Source of the DNA: Halictus rubicundus
Lineage: Eukaryota; Arthropoda; Insecta; Hymenoptera; Halictidae
Direction: 5' to 3'
DNA: 64,000 nt
Assembly (NCBI RefSeq): GCF_050948215.1
Contig: NW_027488913.1
Coordinates: forward strand, 124,001-188,000
Below the pieces are notes generated by a model that made no database searches, had not been told where the DNA came from, and saw only the letters and a program-made list of their open reading frames with translations. This document shows, piece by piece, positions 1-13,880 of this stretch (within the stretch, counting starts at the first letter, position 1; each line of letters opens with the position of its first letter). The position numbers and the translations under genes are program-made.

Positions 1-3000
1 ATAGGATAGAAGATAGGATAGGATAGAGGATAGGATAGGGTATTTGATAGGATAGAGGATAGGATAGGATAGAAGATAGGATAGGATAGAGGATAGGATA
101 GGATAGAGGATAGGATAGGATAGAGGATAGGATAGGATAGAGGATAGGATAGGACAGAGGATAGCACAGGATAGAGGATAGGATAGGATAGAGGATAGGA
201 TGGGATAGAGGATAGAATAGGATAGAGGATAGGATAGGATAGAAGATAGGATAGGATAGAGCATATCATAGGATAGAGGATAGGATAGGATAGAGGATAG
301 GATAGGATAGAGGACTGGATAGAGGATAGAATAGGATAGAAGATAGGATAGGATAGAGGATAGGATAGGATAGGATAGAGGATAGGATAGGATAGAGGAT
401 TGGATAGGACACAGGATAGGATAGAATAGAGAATAGGATAGGGGATTTGATAGCATAGAGGATAGGATAGGATAGAAGATAGGATAGGATAGAGGATAGG
501 ATAGGATAGAGGATAGGATAGGATAGAGGATAGGATAGACGATAGGATAGGATAGAGGATAGGATAGACGATAGGATAGGATAGAGGATAGGATAGGACA
601 GAGGATAGGATAGGATAGAGGATAGGATAGGGGATTTGATAGGAAAGGATAGAGGATAGGATAGGATAGAGGACAGGATAGGATAGAGGATAGGATAGGA
701 TAGAGCATATTATAGGATAGAGGATAGGATAGGATAGATGATAGGATAGGATAGAGGATTGGATAGGATACAGGATAGGATAGAGGATAGCATAGGATAG
801 AGGATAGGATAGGATAGAAGATAGGATAGGATAGAGGATAGGATAGGATAGAGGATAGCGTAGGATAGAGGATAGGATAGGATAGAGGATAGGATAGGAT
901 AGAAGATAGGATAGGATAGAGGATAGGATAGGGTATTTGATAGGATAGAGGATAGGATAGGATAGAAGATAGGATAGGATAGAGGATAGGATAGGATAGA
1001 GGATAGGATAGGATAGAGGATAGGATAGGATAGAGGATAGGATAGGACAGAGGATAGCACAGGATAGAGGATAGGATAGGATAGAGGATAGGATGGGATA
1101 GAGGATAGAATAGGATAGAGGATAGGATAGGATAGAAGATAGGATAGGATAGAGGGTAGGATAGGATAGAGGATAGCGTAGGATAGAGGATAGGATAGGA
1201 TAGAGGATAGGATAGGATAGAGCATATTATAGGATAGAGGATAGGATAGGATAGAGGATAGGATAGGATAGAGGATAGGATAGGATAGAGGACTGAATAG
1301 AGGATAGAATAGGATAGAAGATAGGATAGGATAGAGGATAGGATAGGATAGGATAGAGGATAGGATAGGATAGAAGATAGGATAGGATAGAGGATAGGAT
1401 AGGATAGAGGATAGGATAGACGATAGGATAGGATAGAGGATAGGATAGGACAGAGGATAGGATAGGATAGAGGATAGGATAGGGGATTTGATAGGAAAGG
1501 ATAGAGGATAGGATAGGATAGAGGACAGGATAGGATAGAGGATAGGATAGGATAGAGGATAGGATAGGATAGAGGATAGAATAGGATAGAGGATGGGATA
1601 GGACAGAGGATAGGATAGGGGATTTGATAGGATAGAGGATAGGATAGGATAGAAGATAGGATAGGATAGAGGATAGGATAGGATAGAGGATAGGATAGGA
1701 TAGAGGATAGGATAGGATAGAGGATTGGATAGGATACATAATAGGATAGAGGATTGGATAGGATACAGGATAGGATAGGATAGAGGATAGGATAGGATAG
1801 AGGATAGGATAGGATAGAGGATAGGATAGGATAGAGGATAGGATAGACGATAGGATAGGATAGAGGATAGGATAGGATAGAGGATAGGATAGGGGATTTG
1901 ATAGGATAGAGGATAGGATAGGATAGAAGATAGGATAGGATAGAGGATAGGATAGGATAGAGGATAGGATACGATAGAGGATAGGATAGGATAGAGGATT
2001 AGATAGGACAGAGGATAGGATAGGATAGAGGATAGGATAGGGGATTTGATAGGATAGAGGATAGGATAGGTTAGAGGATACGATAGGATAGCGGATAGGA
2101 TAGGATAGAGGATAGGATAGGACAGAGGATAGGAAAGGATAGAGGATAGGATAGGATAGAGGACAGGATAGGATAGAGGATAGGATAGGATAGAGGATAG
2201 GATAGGATAGAGGATAGAATAGGATAGAGGATGGGATAGGACAGAGGATAGGATAGGGGATTTGATAGGATAGAGGATAGGATAGGATAGAAGATAGGAT
2301 ACGATAGAGGATAGGATAGGATAGAGGATAGGATAGGATAGAGGATAGGATAGGATAGAGGATTGGATAGGATACATAATAGGATAGAGGATTGGATAGG
2401 ATACAGGATAGGATAGGATAGAGGATAGGATAGGATAGAGGATAGGATAGGATAGAGCATATTATAGGATAGAGGATAGGATAGGATAGAGGATAGGATA
2501 GGATAGATGACTGGATAGAGGATAGAATAGGATAGAAGATAGGATAGGATAGAGGATAGGATAGGATAGGATAGAGGATTGGATATGACACAGGACAGGA
2601 TAGAATAGAGAATAGGATAGGGGATTTGATAGCATAGAGGATAGGATAGGATAGAAGATAGGATAGGATACAGGATAGGATAGAATAGAGGATAGGATAC
2701 GGGATTGTATAGGATAGGATTGATGATAGGAAAGGATAGAGGACAGGATAGGATAGAGGATTGGATATGATACAGGAAAGGATAGGATTGAGGATAGATG
2801 ATAGGATAGGATAGAGGATTGGATAGGATACAGGATAGGATAGAGGATTGGATAGGATACAGGATAGGATAGGATAGAGGATAGGATAGGATAGAGGATT
2901 GGATAGGATACAGGATAGGATAGGATAGAGGATAGGATAGGGGATTTGATAGGATAGAGGGTAGGATAGGATAGAAGATAGGATAGGATAGAGGATAGGA

Positions 3001-5100
3001 TAGGATAGAGGATACGGTACGATAGAGGATAGGATAGGATAGAGGATTAGATAGGACAGAGGATAGGATAGGATAGAGGATAGGATAGGGGATTTGATAG
3101 GATAGAGGATAGGATAGGATAGAGGATACGATAGGATAGAGGATTGGATAGGATACAGGATAGGATAGAATAGAGAATAGGATAGGGGATTTGATAGGAT
3201 AGAGGATAGGATAGGATAGAGGATAGGATAGGATAGAGGATAGGATAGGATAGAGGATAGAATAGGATAGAGGATGGGATAGGACAGAGGATAGGATAGG
3301 GGATTTGATAGGATAGAGGATAGGATAGGATAGAAGATAGGATAGGATAGAGGATAGGATAGGATAGAGGATAGGATAGGATAGAGGATAGGATAGGATA
3401 GGGGATAGGATAGGATACAGGAAAGGATAGGATTGAGGATAGGATTGGATACAGGATAGGATAGAATAGAGGATAGGATACGGGATTGTATAGGATAGGA
3501 TTGAGGATAGGATAGGATAGAGGACAGGATAGGATAGAGGATTGGATATGATACAGGAAAGGATAGGATTGAGGATAGATGATAGGATAGGATAGAGGAT
3601 TGGATAGGATACAGGATAGGATAGAGGATTGGATAGGATACAGGATAGGATAGGATAGAGGATAGGATAGGATAGAGGATTGGATAGGATACAGGATAGG
3701 ATAGGATAGAGGATAGGATAGGGGATTTGATAGGATAGAGGATAGGATAGGATAGAAGATAGGATAGGATAGAGGATAGGATAGGACAGAGGATAGGATA
3801 CGATAGAGGATAGGATAGGATAGAGGATTAGATAGGACAGAGGATAGGATAGGATAGAGGATAGGATAGGGGATTTGATAGGATAGAGGATAGGATAGGA
3901 TAGAGGATAGGATAGGACAGAGGATAGCATAGGATAGAGGATAGGATAGGATAGAGGATAGGATAGGATAGAGGATAGGATAGGACAGAGGATAGGATAG
4001 GGGATTGGATAGGATAGGATAGAGGATAGGATAGGATAGAAGATAGGTTAGGATAGAGGATAGGATAGGGGATTTGATAGGATAGAGGATAGGATAGGAT
4101 AGAAGATAGGATAGGATAGAGGATAGGATAGGATAGAGGATAGGATAGGATAGAGGATAGGATAGGACAGAGGATAGCATAGGATAGAGGATAGGATAGG
4201 ATAGAGGATAGGATAGGATAGAGGATAGGATAGGATAGAGCATATTATAGGATAGAGGATAGGATAGGATAGAGGATAGGATAGGATAGAGGACTGGATA
4301 GAGGATAGAATAGGATAGAAGATAGGATAGGATAGAGGATAGGATAGGATAGAGGATAGTATAGGGGATTTGATAGGATAGAGGATAGGATAGGATAGAA
4401 GATAGTATAGGATAGAGGATTGGATCGGATAGAGGATAGGATAGGATAGAGAATAGGATAGGATAGAGGATAGGATAGGATAGAAGATAGGATAGGATAG
4501 AGGATAGGATAGGATAGAGGATAGGATAGGATAGGATAGAGGATAGGATAGGATAGAGGATAGGATAGGACAGTGGATTTGATAGGATAGAGGATAGGAT
4601 AGGATACAGGAAAGGATAGGATTGAGGATAGGATTGGATACAGGAAAGGATACAATAGAGGATAGGATACGGGATTGTATAGGATAGGATTGACGATAGG
4701 ATAGGATAGAGGACAGGATAGGATAGAGGATTGGATATGATACAGGAAAGGATAGGATTGAGGATAGATGATAGGATAGGATAGAGGATTGGATAGGATA
4801 CAGGATAGGATAGAGGACTGGATAGGATACAGGATAGGATAGGATAGAGGATAGGATAGGATAGAGGATTGGATAGGATACAGGATAGGATAGGATAGAG
4901 GATAGGATAGGGGATTTGATAGGATAGAGGATAGGATAGGAGAGAAGATAGAATAGGATAGAGGATAGGATAGGATAGAGGATAGGATACGATAGAGGAT
5001 AGGATAGGATAGAGGATTAGATAGGACAGAGGATAGGATAGGATAGAGGATAGGATAGGGGATTTGATAGGATAGAGGATAGGATAGGATAGAGGATACG
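1..5100 (+). repeat. Type A satellite domain, variant-rich 17-mers
   Basis: Mostly 17-mers with frequent diagnostic variants. GAGCATATTATAGG is seen near 705, 1,221, 2,457 and 4,240. GGGGATTTGATAGG recurs many times. The TACGGGATTGTATAGG marker is at about 2,698, 3,479 and 4,670, each time next to GATACAGGAAAGGATAGG. The variants recur in the same order in several places, showing higher-order organisation, but spacing between like markers is irregular (about 780 and 1,190 bp for the last one). There is no gene. The long - strand open frames here, for example 710-2,377 and 3,047-7,063, are stop-free repeat. Confidence 0.85.
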
Positions 5101-5545
5101 AAAGGATAGCGGATAGGATAGGATAGAGGATAGAATAGGGCAGAGGATAGGATAGGGTATTTGATAGGATAGAGGATAGGATAGGATAGAGGATAGGATA
5201 GGATAGAGGATAGGATAGGATTGAGGAACGGATAGGATAGAGGATAGGATAGGATCGAGGATAGGATAGGATAGAGAATAGGATAGGATAGATGATAGGA
5301 TAGAGGAAAGGATAGGATAGAGAAAAGATTAGGGGATAGGATAGGATAGGGGATACGACAGATGATACGATAGAGTATTGGATAGAGGATAGGATAGGAT
5401 AGAGGATAGGATAGGATCGAGGATAGGATAGGATAGAGGATAGGATAGGATAGAGGATAGGATATGATAGAGGATAGGATAGGATAGAAAATAGGATAGG
5501 ACACAGGATAGTATAAGATAGAGTATAGGATAGGATTGAGGATAG
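5100..5545 (+). repeat. Transition block between type A and type B
   Basis: A distinctive run of variants occupies this stretch: GAGAATAGG, GAGGAAAGG, AAAGATTAGGGGATAGG, GGGGATACGACAGATGATA and GAGTATTGG, followed by GGATATGATAGAGG, GAAAATAGG and GTATAAGATAGAGTATAGG. The same ordered series is found at about 9,050-9,300, 41,400-41,890 and 54,370-54,890, and its last part at about 8,088-8,170 and 12,751-12,830. In most places it leads from type A into type B satellite, so it looks like an inherited domain junction rather than random variation. Confidence 0.75.
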
Positions 5546-8500
5546 GATAGGATAGAGGAAAGGATAGGACAGAGGGTAGGATAGGATAGAGGATGGGCTA
5601 GGATAGAGGATACGATAGGATAAAGGATAGGATAAAGGATAGGATAGGATAGGATAGGATAGAGGATAGGATAGGATAGAGGATAGGATAGAGGATAGGA
5701 TACAGGATAGGATAGGATTGAGGATAGGATAGGATAGAGGATTGGATAGGATAGAGAATAGGATAGGATAGAGGATAGGATAGGATAGAGGATAGGATAG
5801 GATAGAGGATAGGATAGAGGATAGGATAGAGGATAGGATAGAGGATAGGATAGAGGATAGGATAGAGGATAGGATAGGATAGAGGATAGGATAGAATAGT
5901 GGATAGGATAGGAGAAAGCATAGGATAGGATAGAGGATAGGATAGAGGATAGGATAGAGGATAGGATAGGATAGAGGATAGGATAGAGGATAGGATAGGA
6001 TAGAGGATAGGATAGGATAGAGGATAGGATAGGATAGAGGATAGGATAGGATAGTGGATAGGATAGGATAGAGGATAGGATACAGGATAGAATAGAGGAT
6101 AGGATACAGGAAAGAATAGAGGATAGGATACAGGATAGAATAGAGGATAGAGGATAGGATAGGGGATTGGATAGGATAGAGGATAGGATAAGTTAGAGGA
6201 TAGTATAGGATAGAGAATAGGATAGGGGATTGGATAGGATACAGGATAGGATACGATAGAGGATATGATACGATAGAGGATAGCGTAGGATAGGGGATAT
6301 TATAGGATAGAGGATAGGATAGGATAGAGGATAGGATAGGGGACTGGATAGGATAGAGGATAGGATAGGATAGGATAGGATACAGGATATAATAGGATAG
6401 AGGATAGGATACAGGATAGGATAGGATTGAGGATAGGATAGGATAGAGAATTGGATAGGATAGAGAATAGGATAGGATAGAGGATAGGATAGGATAGAGG
6501 ATAGGATAGGATAGAGGATAGGATACAGGATAGGATAGAGGATAGGATAGAGGATAGGATAGAGGATAGGATAGAATAGAGGATAGGATAGGAGAAAGCA
6601 TAGGATAGGATAGAGGATAGGATAGAGGATAGGATAGAGGATAGGATAGGATAGAGGATAGGATAGAGGATAGGATAGAGGATAGGATAGGATAGAGGAT
6701 AGGATAGGATAGAGGATAGGATAGGATAGAGGATAGGATAGGATAGAGGATAGGATAGGATAGAGGATAGGATAGGATAGAGGATAGGATAGGATAGAGG
6801 ATGGGATAGAGGATAGGATAGGATAGAGGATCGGATAGAGGATAGGATAGGATAGAGGATAGGATAGGATGGAGGATTGGATAAGGTAGAGGATAGTATA
6901 GGATAGAGAATAGGATAGGGGATTGGATAGGATACAGGATAGGATACGATAGAGGATATGATACGATAGAGGATAGCGTAGGATAGGGGATATTATAGGA
7001 TAGAGGATAGGATAATATAGAGTATAGAATAGGATAGAGGATACGGTACAGAATAGGATACATGATTGGATAGGATAGGGGATATTATAGGAAAGAGGAA
7101 AGGATAGGATAGAGGATAGGATAGGGGACTGGATAGGATAGAGGATAGGATAGGATAGAGGATAGGATAAGTTAGAGGATAGGATAGGATAGAGTACAGG
7201 ATGGGGGATTGGATAGGATACAGGATAGGATACGATAGAGGATATGATACGATAGAGGATTGCATAGGATATGGGATATTATAGGATAAAGGATAGGATA
7301 GGATAGAGCATAGAATAGGATAGGATAGGATAGAGGATAGAATAGGATAGAGGATAGGATAGAATTGAGGATAGGATAGGATAGAGGATAGGAGACGATA
7401 GAGGATATGATAGGATAGAGGATAGGATAGGATAGAGGATAGGATAGGATTGAGGATAGGATAGAATAGTGGATAGGATAGGGGATTGGATAGGATAGAG
7501 GATAGCATAGGATAGGATAGAGGATAGGATAGGATAGAGGATAGGATAGGATAGAGGATAGGATAGGATAGAGGATAGGATAGGATAGAGGATAGGATAG
7601 GATAGAGGATAGGATAGGATAGAGGATAGGATAGGATAGAGGATAGGATAGGATAGAGGATAGGATAGGATAGAGGATAGGATAGAGGATTGGATAGGAT
7701 AGAGGAAAGGATAGGATAGAGGATGGGATAGGGGACTGGATAGGATAGAAGATAGGATAGGATAGAGGATAGGATAAGTTAGAGGATAGGATAGGATAGA
7801 GGATAGGATAGAGAATAGGATAGGATAGAGGATAGGATAGGATAGAGGATAGGATTGGATAGAGGATAGAATAGAGGATAGGATAGGATAGAGGATCGGA
7901 TAGAGGATATGATAGGATAGAGGATAGGATAGGATAGAGGATTGGATAGCATAGAGGATAGAGGATAGGATAGGATACAGGAAGGGATAGGATTGAGTAT
8001 AGGATTGGATAGAGGATAGGACAGGATAGAGGATAGGATAGGATAGAGGATAGGATAGGATAGAGGATAGGATAGGATAGAGGATAGGATATGATAGAGG
8101 ATAGGATAGGATAGAAAATAGGATAGGACAGAGGATAGTATAAGATAGAGTATAGGATAGGATTGAGGATAGAATAGGATAGAGGAAAGGATAGGACAGA
8201 GGGTAGGATAGGATAGAGGATGGGCTAGGATAGAGGATACGATAGGATAAAGGATAGGATAGGATAGGATAGGATAGGGGATAGGATAGGATAGAGGATA
8301 GGATAGAGGATAGGATACAGGATAGGATAGGATTGAGGATAGGATAGGATAGAGGATTGGATAGGATAGAGAATAGGATAGGATAGAGGATAGGATAGGA
8401 TAGATGATAGGATAGGATAGAGGATTGGATAGCATAGAGGATAGAGGATAGGATAGGATACAGGAAGGGATAGGATTGAGTATAGGATTGGATAGAGGAT

Positions 8501-9050
8501 AGGACAGGATAGATGATAGGATAGGATAGAGGATAGGATAGAGGATAGGGTAGAGAATAGGATAGGATTGAGGATAGGATAGGATAGAGGATTGGATAGG
8601 ATAGAGAATAGGATAGGATAGAGGATAGGATAGGATAGAGGATAGGATAGGATAGAGGATAGGATAGAGGATAGGATAGAGGATAGGATAGAGGATAGGA
8701 TAGAGGATAGGATAGGATAGAGGATAGGATAGAATAGAGGATAGGATAGGAGAAAGCATAGGATAGGATAGAGGATAGGATAGAGGATAGGAAAGGATAG
8801 AGGATAGGATAGAGGATAGGATAGAGGATAGGATAGAGGATAGGATAGGATAGAGGATAGGATAGGATAGAGGATAGGATAGGATAGAGGATAGGTTAGA
8901 GGATAGGATAGAGAATAGGATAGGATAGAGAATAGGAACGGATGGATGATATTATAGGATAGAGGATAGGATATGATAGAGTATACGATATTATAGAGGA
9001 TAGGATAGGATAGAGGATAGAATAGGTGATTGGATAGGATAGTGGATAGG
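5545..9050 (+). repeat. Type B satellite domain with 12-mer clusters
   Basis: This domain mixes 17-mers with runs of the 12-mer GGATAGGATAGA (clear at about 5,640-5,960, 6,590-6,680 and 8,640-8,860). Type B markers include GGGCTAGG (about 5,590 and 8,223), GAGAAAGCATAGG (about 5,910, 6,590 and 8,752), GATAATATAGAG (about 7,010), GCGTAGGATAGGGGATATT (about 6,286 and 6,975) and GAGGATCGG (about 6,828 and 7,903). GAGCATATTATAGG is absent. The opening series GGATATGATAGAGG to GGGCTAGG occurs twice, near 5,460-5,640 and 8,088-8,250, so the domain holds at least two type B higher-order units, about 2.6 kb apart. A nearly pure 17-mer run lies at about 7,510-7,680. Confidence 0.8.
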
Positions 9051-9335
9051 ATAGGTTCGAGGAATGGATAGGATAGAGAATAGGATAGGATAGATGATAG
9101 GATAGAGGAAAGGATAGGATAGAGGAAAGGTTAGAGGATAGGATAGGATAGGGGATACGACAGATGATAGGATAGGATTGAGAATAGGATAGGATAGAGG
9201 ATACGATAGAGTATTGGATAGAGGATAGGATAGGATAGAGAATAGGATAGGATAGATGATAGGATAGGATAGAGGATAGGATTGGATAGAGGATAGAATA
9301 GAGGATAGGATAGGATAGATGGTAGGATAGGATAG
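9050..9335 (+). repeat. Second copy of the transition block
   Basis: Repeats the GAGAATAGG, GAGGAAAGG, GGGGATACGACAGATGATA and GAGTATTGG series of the block near 5,285-5,400. Here it leads from type B into an almost pure 17-mer run. Compared with the copies at 41.4 and 54.4 kb it reads GAGGAAAGGTTAGAGG where they read GAGGAAAGATTAGGGG. Confidence 0.7.
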
Positions 9336-9800
9336 AGGATAGGATAGGATAGAGGATAGGATAGGATAGAGGATAGGATAGGATACAGGATAGGATAGGA
9401 TAGGATAGAGGATAGGATAGGATAGAGGATAGGATAGGATAGAGGATAGGATAGGATAGAGGATAGGATAGGATAGAGGATAGGATAGGATAGAGGATAT
9501 GATAGGATAGAGGATAGGATAGGATAGAGGATAGGATAGGATAGAGGATAGGATAGGATAGAGGATAGGATAGGATAGAGGATAGGATAGGATAGAGGAT
9601 AGGATAGGATAGAGGATAGGATAGGATAGAGTATAGGATAGGATAGAGGATAGGATAGGATAGAGGATAGGATAGGATAGAGGATAGGATAGGATTGAGG
9701 ATAGGATAGGATAGAGGATAGGATAGAGGATAGAGGATAGGATAGGATAGAGGATAGGATAGGATAGAGGATAGGATAGGATAGAGGATAGAATAGGATA
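9336..9800 (+). repeat. Nearly pure 17-mer run (type P)
   Basis: About 27 consecutive 17-mers with few variants: a GATACAGG with an extra pentamer near 9,392-9,412, a TATGA change near 9,499, a GTATA near 9,632, a GATTGAGG near 9,694 and a single 7-mer near 9,727. It ends at a GGATCGGATCGGATTGAACA variant near 9,807, which resembles the ATCTGATCGG boundary marker of the other type P runs. Low divergence suggests recent local expansion. Confidence 0.8.
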
Positions 9801-12740
9801 GAGGATAGGATCGGATCGGATTGAACATAGGATAGGGGATTGGATAGGATAGAGGATAGGATAGGATAGAGGATTGGATAGGATAGAGGATAGGATAGGA
9901 TAGAGGATAGGTTAGGATAGAGGATAGGATAGGATAGAGGATAGGATAGGATAGAGGATAGGATAGGATAGAGGATAGGATAGGATAGCGGATAGGATAG
10001 GATAGAGGATAGAATAGGATAGAGGATAGGATAGGATAGAAGATAGGATAGGATAGAGGGTAGGATAGGATAGAGGATAGCGTAGGATAGAGGATAGGAT
10101 AGGATAGAGGATAGGATAGGATAGAGCATATTATAGGATAGAGGATAGGATAGGATAGAGGATAGGATAGGATAGAGGATAGGATAGGATAGAGGACTGG
10201 ATAGAGGATAGAATAGGATAGAAGATAGGATAGGATGGAGGATAGGATAGGATAGGATAGAGGATAGGATAGGATAGAGGATTGGATAGGACACAGGATA
10301 GGATAGAATAGAGAATAGGATAGGGGATTTGATAGCATAGAGGATAGGATAGGATAGAAGATAGGATAGGATAGAGGATAGGATAGGATAGAGGATAGGA
10401 TAGACGATAGGATAGGATAGAGGATAGGATAGGACAGAGGATAGGATAGGATAGAGGATAGGATAGGGGATTTGATAGGAAAGGATAGAGGATAGGATAG
10501 GATAGAGGACAGGATAGGATAGAGGATAGGATAGGATAGAGGATAGGATAGGATAGAGGATAGAATAGGATAGAGGATGGGATAGGACAGAGGATAGGAT
10601 AGGATAGAGGATAGGATAGGATAGAGGATAGGATAGGATAGGGGATAGGATAGGATACAGGAAAGGATAGGATTGAGGATAGGATTGGATACAGGATAGG
10701 ATAGAATAGAGGATAGGATACGGGATTGTATAGGATAGGATTGAGGATAGGATTGGATAGAGGACAGGATAGGATAGAGGATTGGATATGATACAGGAAA
10801 GGATAGGATTGAGGATAGATGATAGGATAGGATAGAGGATTGGATAGGATACATAATAGGATAGAGGATTGGATAGGATACAGGATAGGATAGGATAGAG
10901 GATAGGATAGGATAGAGGATAGGATAGACGATAGGATAGGATAGAGGATAGGATAGGACAGAGGATAGGATAGAATAGAGGATAGGATAGGGGATTTGAT
11001 AGGAAAGGATAGAGGATAGGATAGGATAGAGGACAGGATAGGATAGAGGATAGGATAGGATAGAGGATAGGATAGGATAGAGGATAGAATAGGATAGAGG
11101 ATGGGATAGGACAGAGGATAGGATAGGGGATTTGATAGGATAGAGGATAGGATAGGATAGAAGATAGGATAGGATAGAGGATAGGATAGGATAGAGGATA
11201 GGATAGGATAGAGGATAGGATAGGATAGGGGATAGGATAGGATACAGGAAAGGATAGGATTGAGGATAGGATTGGATACAGGATAGGATAGAATAGAGGA
11301 TAGGATACGGGATTGTATAGGATAGGATTGATGATAGGATAGGATAGAGGACAGGATAGGATAGAGGATTGGATATGATACAGGAAAGGATAGGATTGAG
11401 GATAGATGATAGGATAGGATAGAGGATTGGATAGGATACAGGATAGGATAGAGGATTGGATAGGATACAGGATAGGATAGGATAGAGGATAGGATAGGAT
11501 AGAGGATTGGATAGGATACAGGATAGGATAGGATAGAGGATAGGATAGGGGATTTGATATAATAGAGGATAGGATAGGATAGAAGATAGGATAGGATAGA
11601 GGATAGGATAGGATAGAGGATAGGATACGATAGAGGATAGGATAGGATAGAGGATTAGATAGGACAGAGGATAGGATAGGATAGAGGATAGGATAGGGGA
11701 TTTGATAGGATAGAGGATAGGATAGGATAGAGGATACGATAGGATAGAGGATTGGATAGGATACAGGATAGGATAGAATAGAGAATAGGATAGGGGATTT
11801 GATAGGATAGAGGATAGGATAGGATAGAGGATAGGATAGGATAGAGGATAGGATAGGATAGAGGATAGAATAGGATAGAGGATGGGATAGGACAGAGGAT
11901 AGGATAGGATAGAGGATTGGATAGGATAGAGGATAGGATAGGATAGAGGATAGGATACGATAGAGGATAGGATAGGATAGAGGATTAGATAGGACAGAGG
12001 ATAGGATAGGATAGAGGATAGGATAGGGGATTTGATAGGATAGAGGATAGGATAGGATAGAGGATACGATAGGATAGAGGATTGGATAGGATACAGGATA
12101 GGATAGAATAGAGAATAGGATAGGGGATTTGATAGGATAGAGGATAGGATAGGATAGAGGATAGGATAGGATAGAGGATAGGATAGGATAGAGGATAGAA
12201 TAGGATAGAGGATGGGATAGGACAGAGGATAGGATAGGGGATTTGATAGGATAGAGGATAGGATAGGATAGAAGATAGGATAGGATAGAGGATAGGATAG
12301 GATAGAGGATAGGATAGGATAGAGGATAGGATAGGATAGGGGATAGGATAGGATACAGGAAAGGATAGGATTGAGGATAGGATTGGATACAGGATAGGAT
12401 AGAATAGAGGATAGGATACGGGATTGTATAGGATAGGATTGAGGATAGGATAGGATAGAGGACAGGATAGGATAGAGGATTGGATATGATACAGGAAAGG
12501 ATAGGATTGAGGATAGATGATAGGATAGGATAGAGGATTGGATAGGATACAGGATAGGATAGAGGATTGGATAGGATACAGGATAGGATAGGATAGAGGA
12601 TAGGATAGGATAGAGGATTGGATAGGATACAGGATAGGATAGGATAGAGGATAGGATAGGGGATTTGGTAGGATAGAGGATAGGATAGGATAGAAGATAG
12701 GATAGGATAGAGGATAGGATAGGATAGAGGATAGGATACG
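9800..12740 (+). repeat. Type A satellite domain
   Basis: Variant-rich 17-mers with the type A series. TACGGGATTGTATAGG lies at about 10,720, 11,308 and 12,418, each with GATACAGGAAAGG on both sides, GAGGACAGG and GATTGGATATGATACAGG. GAGCATATTATAGG is seen once, near 10,131. The domain contains an exact tandem duplication at 11,590-12,249, listed separately, and ends at the GGATATGATAGAGG series that opens type B. Confidence 0.8.
11590..12249 (+). repeat. Tandem duplication, about 330-bp unit
   Basis: Copy 1 is 11,590-11,919 and copy 2 starts at 11,920. Compared base by base, 11,590-11,907 and 11,920-12,237 are identical, including the rare variants GGATACGATAGAGG, GATTAGATAGGACAG, GGGGATTTGATAGG and GAATAGAGAATAGG. 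The two copies are adjacent and in the same orientation. Identity across 318 bp with several rare variants means a recent event. Confidence 0.9.
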
Positions 12741-13300
12741 ATAGAGGATAGGATATGATAGAGGATAGGATAGGATAGAAAATAGGATAGGACAGAGGAT
12801 AGTATAAGATAGAGTATAGGATAGGATTGAGGATAGGATAGGATAGAGGAAAGGATAGGACAGAGGGTAGGATAGGATAGAGGATGGGCTAGGATAGAGG
12901 ATACGATAGGATAGAGGATAGGATAGAGGATAGGATAGAGGATAGGATAGAGGATAGGATAGAGGATAGGATAGGATAGAGGATAGGATAGAATAGAGGA
13001 TAGGATAGAGGATAGGATAGAGGATAGGATAGAGGATAGGATAGGATAGAGGATAGGATAGGATAGAGGATAGGATAGAGGATAGGATAGGATAGAGGAT
13101 AGGATAGGATAGAGGATAGGATAGGATAGAGGATAGGATAGGATAGAGGATAGGATAGGACAGAGGATGGGATAGAGGATAGGATAGGATAGAGGATCGG
13201 ATAGAGGATAGGATAGGATAGAGGATAGGATAGGATGGAGGATTGGATAAGGTAGAGGATAGTATAGGATAGAGGGTAGGATCTGATCGGATAGAACATA
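12740..13300 (+). repeat. Type B satellite unit with 12-mer cluster
   Basis: Opens with the GGATATGATAGAGG, GAAAATAGG, GTATAAGATAGAG series, then GAGGGTAGG and GGGCTAGG near 12,887. A run of 12-mers follows at about 12,900-13,090. It closes with GAGGATCGG, GGATAAGGTAGAGG and the ATCTGATCGG marker at about 13,281. The order matches the unit ending near 43,770 and that at 54,796-55,450. Confidence 0.8.
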
Positions 13301-13880
13301 GGATAGGGGATTGGATAGGATAGAGGATAGGATAGGATAGGATAGAGGATAGGATAGGATAGAGGATAGGATAGGATATAGGATAGGATAGGATAGAGGA
13401 TAGGATAGGATAGAGGATAGGATAGGATAGAGGATAGGATAGGATAGATGATAGGATAGGATAGAGGATAGGATAGGATAGATGATAGGATAGGATAGAG
13501 GATAGGATAGGATAGAGGATAGGATAGGATAGAGGATAGGATAGGATAGAGTATAGGATAGGATAGAGGATAGGATAGGATAGAGGATAGGATAGGATAG
13601 AGGATAGGATAGGATAGAGGATAGGATAGGATAGAGGATAGGATAGGATAGAGGATAGGATAGGATAGAGGATAGGATAGGATAGAGGATAGGATAGGAT
13701 AGAGTATAGGATAGGATAGAGGATAGGATAGGATAGAGGATAGGATAGGATAGAGGATAGGATAGGATAGAGGATAGGATAGGATAGGATAGAGGATAGG
13801 ATAGGATAGAGGATAGGATAGTATAGAGGATAGGATAGGATAGAGGATAGGATAGGATAGAGGATAGGATAGGATAGTGG
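13300..13880 (+). repeat. Nearly pure 17-mer run (type P)
   Basis: Starts just after ATCTGATCGG and GAACATAGGATAGGGG, and runs for about 34 monomers. The changes seen are mostly isolated: GATATAGG near 13,375, GATGATAGG near 13,448 and 13,482, GTATAGG near 13,551 and 13,704, one 22-mer near 13,775, and AGTATAGAGG near 13,820. It ends at AGTGGATAGG near 13,876. Confidence 0.8.
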
